From positions 1 through 5,048 of the forward strand of contig CAMOQY010000122.1 in assembly GCA_946623295.1 (NCBI GenBank): a stretch of 5,048 nucleotides of DNA, given 5' to 3'. Each line of letters opens with the position of its first letter. The stretch's first letter is position 1. Positions 1-5,048 of this stretch are shown in pieces. Position numbers and translations under genes: made by a program. A model generated the notes under the pieces. It was not told the DNA's origin. It saw nothing but the letters and a program-made list of their open reading frames with translations, and made no database searches. The stretch is from an uncultured Lachnospiraceae bacterium. Lineage in GTDB: Bacteria; Bacillota; Clostridia; Lachnospirales; Lachnospiraceae.

Positions 1-145
1 TTCCGCTGTTTATCGTAATATTTGACGCAAGCCTGACCGTCGCGCCCTTGAGGTTGTTGAGCTTTGTATAAAGTGCAAATCCCGTCAGGTCATCTGCATC
101 GGATATCGTGTAAACGGCCTTTCCGTTTTTGTCTGTCTTCGCGCT
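1..145 (-). repeat. Start of tandem unit 4 of the GLUG protein (from about residue 1075), cut by window edge
   Basis: The segment YTISDADDLTGF at residues 1086-1097 aligns with the opening strand of units 2 and 3 at exactly 336 residues after unit 3, followed by the expected VRLASNITINSG (compare VKLACDIKVNSG in unit 3). The DTSWY opening found in units 2 and 3 is absent; a Lys/Asn/Asp-rich, apparently helical linker (about residues 1060-1083) takes its place. Only 48 residues are visible, so whether a full unit follows cannot be seen. Confidence 0.7.
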
Positions 146-3100
146 GTTTTTGAAATTCTCCAGAGCCTTCTGCAGCTGCCCCTTCCCGGAGAGAGAGCGC
201 AGAGCCGGAGTGTTCCTGTCGCGGATCACCCAGTGCTCCTCAAATTTGAGCCAGCTCGCCAGGAAGAATCCGTCCACGCCGCAAAGCTGCTGAGAAGTGC
301 GTGAATTGACCCACGCGGAGTTAGTAACTTCCTTGGGCGCTGCAGTTCCCGCAATGGTGGACTTGCCCACTCCGGCGCTGTTTCTGATCCGTATCTCGGG
401 AACGGCGCTGTATCTGCCGCCGACCAGGGTACCCACGGTGGATCCGATAGTAGTGATGCCGCCTATGCCGAGGCAGTCGTCTATGGTAAGATCACCTTCT
501 ACGATATATCCGCAGATGTTTGCCACATGGTCTCTCGCGGAAAGGTCGCCGGAAGAGAGACAATGCGAGATACTGACTTTCTTCGTGCCGTTTTCCATGG
601 CGCCGACGATGCCGCCGACATAGCGGTTCTCTTCTGCGTCCACGGTTCCGTCGAACCAGCACTCGGTAAAGGAGGCCTCACCTGCTGCGGCCGAAACTAT
701 GCCGCCGAAACGGCTGCGCTCACTGCAGGAAGCCTTTATAATGGCATTGCTGTATACGCGGTCCATGCTTCCGGAGAAGATCCCCGCCACGCTTCCGCAG
801 TAAGGACCATCCTTTTCAAAATAGCTGTTCGTAAGCCGCAGGCGGCTGATGCTGCCGTTAACGCGCGCAAACATTCCCGAAGGATCCTCGGTCTTTAATT
901 TCTGATAGAGTCCACTCACCGTATGCCCCTGGCCGTTGAAGTCACCCGCAAAACTGTATATGGGGAACCAGAGATTTGCCGGCGCGCTCTTTTCCCAGCC
1001 GGATACGTCGCCGGAGTTGACCTTTATATCACAGGCAAGCTTTACGCTTTTACGGGCAAAGTCCGTGTTGTAAGACATATAGGCAAAGCCGTACAGATCT
1101 TCGACGGAGTCAAGAACGTATTCCTTTTCGCGAACGCTGTACCAGCTCGTATCCATTATCTTCTTCAAACCTGCGGTAGATGGAACGGTCTGAGCAAATG
1201 ACCGGAGCACCGGAGTATCTCCCTCGCGGATAGCCCAGTACTCATCGAAATCAAGCATGGTCCAGATGTAAGCGTTTTCGCCTGTTAAATAATCGACAGG
1301 TATGGTCATGCAGCCGCCCACATACTCGGACTGTACATTATCAAGCGCCTTTATACAGCTCTCGGCAGACGCATAGGTGTTTTCAAATGTAAGCGTGGAT
1401 CTGGCGCCGAGCCAGCCGGAAATGGAGCCTGCGTGCTTCTGGGCAGGGATCTCGCCGACGTTCAGACAGTCGGTGATCTCAAATACGGTGCCGCCCATGA
1501 TGCCGATAATGCCGCCGGTAAGCACGCCGCCGCTGATGCTTCCGGAATTCAGACAATGGCGTATACGCACCGGGCCTTCATGGTTGCCGGCAATTCCGCC
1601 GGCCTGACTGCCCTGGCTGCCTTCGGTAAGAGTTATGGAACCGTCGAACCAGCAGTTACTGATCGTAACGGTTTCGGTACCTCTGCAGCTGCCGATTATG
1701 CCGCCGGTGCTCCTGGTCGCGCTGCTTTCCATTATGGCGTTGCTGTAGACGGTGTCCACTGTGCCTTCGCAGCATCCGACTATGCTTCCCATATATGAGA
1801 AAAGCTGCGACGTATTAAGGAAGGATGAGTTTTCCAGACGGATATTCCTGATCAGACCGGTGTTTGTGACAGACGTAAACAGGCCGGTTCCGGGCTGGTT
1901 GCTGTACAGATAAACGCCGCTGACAGTATGCCCCTGTCCGTCAAATGTACCCGCAAAGCGGTTTATGGGGTACCAGGGGTTTTCGGGCATACTCTCCGGA
2001 GACCAGTCTTTCGCGTCTCCGGTGTTTACTATAATATCCCCACCGAGCTTTACTGTCCTTCCGGAAAAATTGTTTGATGCAGAAAGAATATAGAATCCGT
2101 AGAGCTGATCAAGCGAGGTCAGCGTATAATCTGTCTTACCCTTGTCATACCAGCTTGTATCGTAAGCCTTGGCCGCGCTCGTGCGATCATCTGTCTGATC
2201 TGCGAAAGCGCGGAGTATGGGCGTTCCGCCCGGCACTATAGTCCAGGTTTTTTCAAAATCCAGTTCTGTCCAGGCCAGTGCGGCTTCGCCTTCAAAGCAC
2301 TCTCCTGAAAGGCCGATGGGGTAAGACTGAATCTGACCTCCCCAATACCCGAGCGCAGCCGGATAACCTGAGAGGTTTGAATACGCGCTGCTCGCGGCCA
2401 GCGTAGCGTTGCCCTCCAGACGGCCCACAGCGCTGCCGATACTGTCATGACGAAGAGCCGTGATGCTGCTGAGAGAAAGCGAATCCTCAAGCATCAGATG
2501 GCCTCCGTCAAAAACTACGCCGACAAAACCCCCGATACGGGGCTCATCGTTCGTGAATTCGTTTGTAATGACCGCGGTACACAGGCAGTGTGTGACCGAG
2601 GTTGTCTCGGATGCCTTCTTTACAACTCCGATAAGGCCGCCGCCATAGGAACCGCGCGGTCCCTTCATAAGCAGCTGTCCGTCGAACCAGCAATTGTCCA
2701 TGTGGATCGCGCCGTTTTCCGCTACGCCTACGAGGCCACCGTTCTTTTCCCAGTAGCCAACCACAGTAGCATTGCTGTAGACGTTGCTCAGCGTGCCCGC
2801 GCCGTTGCTGATGATACTGCCTCCGCCATTGTTGGACCAGTTATAAAAGATACTGTCGGTAACTTTCAGATTCTTAATTACGCAGGTGTCCTTTGTATAG
2901 GCGAAGAGCCCGGTCGGAAGATAGAGCGATTTCCCGCTCCAGTATTCCACCGCGGGGTGGTTTTCGTAGTGAAGGTCAAGCGACCCGAGGTCATAACCCA
3001 TCGCGTAAACGCCGCTGATGGTATGTCCCTGTCCGTCAAAGGTCCCCGCGAACTGATATATAGGGTCTTCCCACAGATATTCGGGCATTGCGAAACCCCA

Positions 3101-3367
3101 TTCGTCCGGGGTTCCCTGGTTCATGACGATGTCGTTTCCGAGCAGAAAGGTCTGGCCGGCAAAATCATGATTCCGGCTCAGTTTTGACATTTCATAGAGC
3201 TGCTCAGGCGTGGTGATTACGAATTCGTCAGCGTCCTCCGTATACCAATCTGCAGTAAACTCATCCTCTCCAGACAATGAGCCCTTAGCCGAAAGCCATC
3301 CGCCTACTCCCGCAGCGGCAGTGAGGACGGTTATCCCTGCAGCTATAAGGATTTTTTTCATTTTCAT
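1..3367 (-). CDS. Giant exported GLUG-repeat (beta-helix) surface protein, C-terminus beyond left edge
   Basis: The frame runs unbroken for 1122 codons from the ATG at 3367 to the left edge, so the C-terminus is missing. The N-terminus (MKMKK, then a hydrophobic stretch at about residues 6-25, then LSA near 25-27) looks like a Sec signal or membrane anchor; the first Cys is residue 162, so it is not a lipoprotein. The rest is tandem units: residues 40-388, 403-724, 739-1059 and the start of a fourth from about 1075. Each unit has an LYGF-type strand, an FAGTFDGQGHT-like loop (106, 471, 806), VYSNA (196, 540, 871), CWFDG (226, 572, 903), HCL (260, 604, 935), several GGxxG turns and a closing TPxLRS/A. 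These match the GLUG motif family found in bacterial surface and adhesin-like proteins with predicted right-handed beta-helices. I see no catalytic motif. Binding or adhesion is inferred. The start at 3367 is chosen because AGGAGG lies 8 nt upstream; ATG 3361 is 14 nt away. It follows the metallo-hydrolase gene after 12 nt. The unseen C-terminus could hold a wall anchor or a catalytic domain. Confidence 0.93.
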   Translation of the reverse strand, partial: MKMKKILIAAGITVLTAAAGVGGWLSAKGSLSGEDEFTADWYTEDADEFVITTPEQLYEMSKLSRNHDFAGQTFLLGNDIVMNQGTPDEWGFAMPEYLWEDPIYQFAGTFDGQGHTISGVYAMGYDLGSLDLHYENHPAVEYWSGKSLYLPTGLFAYTKDTCVIKNLKVTDSIFYNWSNNGGGSIISNGAGTLSNVYSNATVVGYWEKNGGLVGVAENGAIHMDNCWFDGQLLMKGPRGSYGGGLIGVVKKASETTSVTHCLCTAVITNEFTNDEPRIGGFVGVVFDGGHLMLEDSLSLSSITALRHDSIGSAVGRLEGNATLAASSAYSNLSGYPAALGYWGGQIQSYPIGLSGECFEGEAALAWTELDFEKTWTIVPGGTPILRAFADQTDDRTSAAKAYDTSWYDKGKTDYTLTSLDQLYGFYILSASNNFSGRTVKLGGDIIVNTGDAKDWSPESMPENPWYPINRFAGTFDGQGHTVSGVYLYSNQPGTGLFTSVTNTGLIRNIRLENSSFLNTSQLFSYMGSIVGCCEGTVDTVYSNAIMESSATRSTGGIIGSCRGTETVTISNCWFDGSITLTEGSQGSQAGGIAGNHEGPVRIRHCLNSGSISGGVLTGGIIGIMGGTVFEITDCLNVGEIPAQKHAGSISGWLGARSTLTFENTYASAESCIKALDNVQSEYVGGCMTIPVDYLTGENAYIWTMLDFDEYWAIREGDTPVLRSFAQTVPSTAGLKKIMDTSWYSVREKEYVLDSVEDLYGFAYMSYNTDFARKSVKLACDIKVNSGDVSGWEKSAPANLWFPIYSFAGDFNGQGHTVSGLYQKLKTEDPSGMFARVNGSISRLRLTNSYFEKDGPYCGSVAGIFSGSMDRVYSNAIIKASCSERSRFGGIVSAAAGEASFTECWFDGTVDAEENRYVGGIVGAMENGTKKVSISHCLSSGDLSARDHVANICGYIVEGDLTIDDCLGIGGITTIGSTVGTLVGGRYSAVPEIRIRNSAGVGKSTIAGTAAPKEVTNSAWVNSRTSQQLCGVDGFFLASWLKFEEHWVIRDRNTPALRSLSGKGQLQKALENFKNSAKTDKNGKAVYTISDADDLTGFALYTKLNNLKGATVRLASNITINSG
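191..1153 (-). repeat. Protein-level tandem unit 3 of the GLUG protein (residues 739-1059)
   Basis: About 321 residues. Landmarks: DTSWY at 739-743, YVLDSVEDLYGF at 750-761, FAGDFNGQGHTVSG at 806-819 (Asn replaces the Asp of the first two units), GMF at 831, VYSNA at 871, FGGIV at 887, CWFDG at 903, GGIVG at 918, HCLSSG at 935, DDCLGIG at 963, and TPALRSL at 1053-1059. Amino-acid landmarks are kept while codons differ widely from unit 2, which suggests an old duplication under purifying selection and not a recent copy. Confidence 0.87.
1196..2161 (-). repeat. Protein-level tandem unit 2 of the GLUG protein (residues 403-724)
   Basis: About 322 residues. Landmarks: DTSWY at 403-407, YTLTSLDQLYGF at 414-425, FAGTFDGQGHTVSG at 471-484, GLF at 495, VYSNA at 540, GGIIG at 555, CWFDG at 572, GGIAG at 590, HCLNSG at 604, GGIIG at 618, DCLNVG at 633, and TPVLRSF at 718-724. 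The LYGF-type strand starts exactly 336 residues before the same strand in unit 3, and the FDGQGH loops of the two units are 335 residues apart. This regular register supports an intragenic duplication. Confidence 0.87.
2204..3250 (-). repeat. Protein-level tandem unit 1 of the GLUG protein (residues 40-388)
   Basis: First and longest unit, about 349 residues. Landmarks in order: DWYTE at 40-44, FVITTPEQLYEM at 49-60, FAGTFDGQGHTISG at 106-119, GLF at 153, VYSNA at 196, GGLVG at 210, CWFDG at 226, GGGLIG at 242, HCL at 260, GGFVG at 279, EDSL at 294, and TPILRAF at 382-388. It is longer than units 2 and 3 mainly because about 23 extra residues, rich in aromatic residues, lie between the FDGQGH loop and GLF (47 residues from F106 to G153, against 24 and 25 in the other units). 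The position that is Cys in the DCL motif of units 2 and 3 is Ser here (residue 296). Confidence 0.85.
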
Positions 3368-3375
3368 TGCAGCAT

Positions 3376-3381
3376 CCTCCT
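3376..3381 (-). promoter_or_regulatory. Shine-Dalgarno AGGAGG of the GLUG protein gene, overlapping the upstream stop codon
   Basis: On the minus strand the sequence reads TAGGAGG, where TAG is the stop of the metallo-hydrolase gene and AGGAGG is a perfect Shine-Dalgarno sequence. It is 8 nt from the ATG at 3367, which is ideal spacing and decides the start over the in-frame ATG at 3361. A ribosome terminating on the upstream gene covers this site, so translational coupling is likely. Confidence 0.85.
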
Positions 3382-4816
3382 ATCTGGGCGGCTTCTGGGA
3401 ATTGTACTTCCATTCCCTTGGCTCCATTATCTCTGCTGAACCCACCTTGTAAGGGAAGGTGAGCACTACGGTACCTTCGCCGTACGTGTAGCTTTCCCTG
3501 GCCTTTTCATTGATATACTTCAGCTGCTCGGTATGGTTGCTGTAACCCGACTCCCCTCCGAGGAGTTTGTGATAATTGGGGTAAAGCACGGTATCGAGCC
3601 GTTTGAGATAATAAGTGAACTGATCGTATGTGTCATAACCGTGGTGCGACGGAAAATAGATATCCAGGTCGAAATACGCGCGGTCATAAGTATTCATGAT
3701 AAATTTCTGGCTGGAGAAAAGACCGTCTCCGGGGAAGAGTATCTTCTGTCCTTCTATGTTGTAGAGAAGCCAGGTGCAGCTTCCGTTTACGCCGTGAAGA
3801 TCCTCGTAGGGCTGGACCTCGGAGGAATAGATGACTTCCACAGAAAAATCGCTGAAATAGTATCTGTCCCCTATCGCCATCTCATAGAGTTCGGGTGCGC
3901 CGCCATCCTGTTTGCTCAGCATCTTCGGAAGGCCTCTGACATAATTGGAAAGCACCGTATAATCCTCTCCCATCCGGTCGTAGTATTTAGCGGCCTCCTC
4001 GCCAAGCATGTTAAAATACATATTCTCCACATAGACCCGGTTCATCTGGTCTTTATTATTGAGGAACGCCTTGAACACACCCATATGGTCGGTATGCGGA
4101 TGAGACATGAACCATGCTTCTATGACAGGCTTTTCGCCCTCTGGAACGAGGGCCTCGAGATCGTCCAGCAGATAGGGCAGCTCGTTTTCCGTGCCGCCGT
4201 CGTTGATAATGAAATGCCCGTTTTTCAGCTGCAGGAAGAAGCTTGCGCCGGTCGTAAAGAGCTCCGGCAGATAGAGCTTTGTCTGCGCACTCTGACCATT
4301 GGCGGCGACATAGGAAGCATCGTAGTTCAGGTGCTCCGACCAGGTCCCGCCCTCACAGGCGCTTATCATGGTACGTCCGGCAAGGTAAATATAGGTCACG
4401 GACAGACGCAGATCACCCTTTGTAAAAAATGTCTTGTATATATAGCCTCCGAGTCCGCCTTCTCCGTTATCCGCAAACTTCACGTATCCGTCTGCTTCAA
4501 GCACGGAAAGATAGGCGTCGTAATCCGCCTTCGTCGTTCCGTATACGCTTATGCCATAGGTGCCGGCCCCGTCGTCCACGGCCCTCTCGTAGCGGGCATC
4601 CGCCGCGGCCATGCGGGGAACTTCGGAGAATAACTCATAGTCAGAGAACTCGGCAAGAGTTGCGGATGAAGATCCGGCCGAGTCTGAAACAGACTGCGCC
4701 TCCTCGCTCCCGTTATCTGCGGCACCGAGCGTCACCGCCCTCGCGCCAAAGAAAGCTCCTGCAGCGAGGGCCGCAGCCCCGGCTCCGATCAGCACTGCTT
4801 TTATGCCTTTTTTCAT
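3380..4816 (-). CDS. Exported metallo-beta-lactamase-fold hydrolase, ComEC-like
   Basis: Complete protein of 478 residues. Residues 1-30 (MKKGIK, then an Ala/Gly-rich hydrophobic stretch) form a signal peptide or N-terminal anchor; there is no lipobox, as the first Cys is residue 154. Residues 31-56 are a Ser/Asp/Glu-rich linker. Residues 57-160 form a small region I cannot assign, with spaced Tyr residues and a TKGDLRLSVTYIYL strand. The metallo-beta-lactamase domain fills about 180-455: a substrate-side strand ending NDGG at 205-208, the metal motif HPHTDH with H239, H241, D243 and H244, then NGSCTWLLYN leading into FPGD with D364, and SHHG with H391/H392. The order NGSxxxLL..., GD, HHG resembles the hydrolase domain of ComEC/Rec2-type proteins more than class B beta-lactamases. 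Such enzymes bind two metal ions and hydrolyse phosphoester or other bonds. The substrate here is unknown; an extracellular location is inferred from the N-terminus. It follows the permease after 26 nt and precedes the GLUG gene by 12 nt, so all three are probably co-transcribed. Confidence 0.92.
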   Translation of the reverse strand: MKKGIKAVLIGAGAAALAAGAFFGARAVTLGAADNGSEEAQSVSDSAGSSSATLAEFSDYELFSEVPRMAAADARYERAVDDGAGTYGISVYGTTKADYDAYLSVLEADGYVKFADNGEGGLGGYIYKTFFTKGDLRLSVTYIYLAGRTMISACEGGTWSEHLNYDASYVAANGQSAQTKLYLPELFTTGASFFLQLKNGHFIINDGGTENELPYLLDDLEALVPEGEKPVIEAWFMSHPHTDHMGVFKAFLNNKDQMNRVYVENMYFNMLGEEAAKYYDRMGEDYTVLSNYVRGLPKMLSKQDGGAPELYEMAIGDRYYFSDFSVEVIYSSEVQPYEDLHGVNGSCTWLLYNIEGQKILFPGDGLFSSQKFIMNTYDRAYFDLDIYFPSHHGYDTYDQFTYYLKRLDTVLYPNYHKLLGGESGYSNHTEQLKYINEKARESYTYGEGTVVLTFPYKVGSAEIMEPREWKYNSQKPPR

Positions 4817-4824
4817 TTTCGCTT

Positions 4825-4831
4825 CCCTTCC
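4825..4831 (-). promoter_or_regulatory. Ribosome binding site GGAAGGG of the metallo-hydrolase gene
   Basis: A purine-rich GGAAGGG lies 8 nt before the ATG at 4816 on the minus strand, inside the 26-nt gap after the permease stop. It is a weaker match to the Shine-Dalgarno consensus than the AGGAGG of the following gene, but well placed, and it supports this start. The gap is too short for a convincing separate promoter or terminator. Confidence 0.65.
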
Positions 4832-4842
4832 AATAGCAATTA

Positions 4843-5048
4843 TCAGCCCTTAAGAGCTCCCATCATAACTCCCTTGTTAAAGAATTTCTGAACAAACGGG
4901 AACAAACAGAGCATGGGTACAGTAGATACGACTATCAGGCCGTATTTGAGTACATCGCCCATCTGCGCCGCCTGACTGGCCAGCTCTGCGTCTGATACCA
5001 TAGTCATATCCATCTGGCTGGCCTCCAGTATGCGCCGCAGTATGAGCT
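4843..5048 (-). CDS. Carbohydrate ABC transporter permease, LplC/YtcP type, C-terminal 67 residues
   Basis: The partial frame enters from the right edge and ends at TGA (4843-4845), giving 67 whole codons. The visible part reads LILRRILEASQ..., then an Ala/Gln/Met stretch (ELASQAAQMGDVLKYG), then a hydrophobic membrane segment (LIVVSTVPMLCLFPFVQKFF), and ends NKGVMMGALKG. This order (LRRIL, a variable loop, LKYG, last membrane helix with a Pro in PMLxxFPFVQKFF, then KGVMxGxLKG) is the standard C-terminus of LplC/YtcP-like inner-membrane permeases, which pair with an LplB-like permease and a lipoprotein binding protein to import oligosaccharides. The EAA loop that contacts the ATPase lies upstream, outside the window. 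The imported sugar cannot be told from this tail. It is the first visible gene of the apparent operon. Confidence 0.92.
   Translation of the reverse strand, partial: LILRRILEASQMDMTMVSDAELASQAAQMGDVLKYGLIVVSTVPMLCLFPFVQKFFNKGVMMGALKG

Noticed and set aside
527..1798. Several plus-strand frames of 76-123 codons
   Set aside because: All are opposite the GLUG units, and some read as Ala/Gly-rich low-complexity products that mirror the repeats. They are shadows.
2447..3187. Plus-strand open frame of 246 codons
   Set aside because: It lies antisense to unit 1 of the GLUG protein, whose minus-strand translation shows clear repeated motifs. The plus-strand product has no recognisable domain and is a shadow of the coding strand.
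191..3250. Possible CRISPR or DNA-level tandem array suggested by recurrent motifs
   Set aside because: The period is about 1 kb, the similarity is in the protein and not in exact DNA repeats, and the region is one open reading frame.
3359..3361. Alternative ATG for the GLUG protein, two codons downstream
   Set aside because: It is 14 nt from AGGAGG, against 8 nt for the ATG at 3367. The signal segment would be the same with either start.
3364..3375. Tiny frame ATG CTG CAA TGA directly after the AGGAGG site
   Set aside because: It encodes three residues only and the spacing to AGGAGG is too short. It is probably chance, though its stop overlaps the real ATG at 3367.
3533..4633. Plus-strand open frame of 366 codons
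   Set aside because: It is antisense to the metallo-hydrolase, which has intact catalytic motifs. The long opposite frame follows from codon bias; no family match and no plausible ribosome binding site were seen.
4429..4836. Plus-strand frame of 135 codons, very rich in Arg and Pro/Ser
   Set aside because: The composition is typical of an antisense frame, and it overlaps the signal peptide and N-terminal region of the metallo-hydrolase.
4817..4842. Possible terminator or promoter between the permease and the hydrolase
   Set aside because: The gap is only 26 nt, with no GC-rich hairpin and T-run and no -35/-10 pair that I can support.

Overview
The window is essentially all coding. All three genes I can support lie on the minus strand and read from right to left as one apparent operon. 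The order of transcription is: the end of a sugar ABC-transporter permease (right edge), a complete secreted metallo-beta-lactamase-fold protein, and a very large secreted repeat protein that runs off the left edge. I found no RNA gene, mobile element, CRISPR array or terminator. The only non-coding bases are two short gaps of 26 and 12 nt, and each holds a ribosome binding site.

Organism: the LplC/YtcP-type permease, the AGGAGG-type ribosome binding sites, the moderate GC content (roughly half by eye) and the frequent ATA and AGG/AGA codons fit a Bacillota member, probably a gut clostridium of the Lachnospiraceae or Oscillospiraceae type. This is inference; no taxonomic marker is present.

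Layout. 4843-5048: the last 67 residues of the permease, with its final membrane segment and family-typical tail. 3380-4816: a 478-residue exported protein with a signal or anchor segment, a Ser/Asp-rich linker, a small unassigned N-terminal region and a ComEC-like metallo-beta-lactamase domain with HPHTDH, PGD and SHHG motifs. 1-3367: at least 1122 residues of an exported protein built from tandem units of about 320-350 residues, each carrying GLUG-type repeats expected to form a right-handed beta-helix. Three whole units and the start of a fourth are visible. This frame is easily overlooked because it has no stop codon in the window, although it fills two thirds of it.

How they may work together: the permease belongs to a family that imports oligosaccharides, and the two downstream proteins both carry N-terminal export segments and would act outside the membrane. 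The third gene's Shine-Dalgarno sequence overlaps the stop codon of the second, so their translation is probably coupled. A reasonable but unproven picture is a cell-surface module in which the giant beta-helix protein binds or displays something, the metallo-hydrolase acts on an extracellular substrate, and the transporter imports a glycan product. I do not recognise this three-gene combination as a described system.
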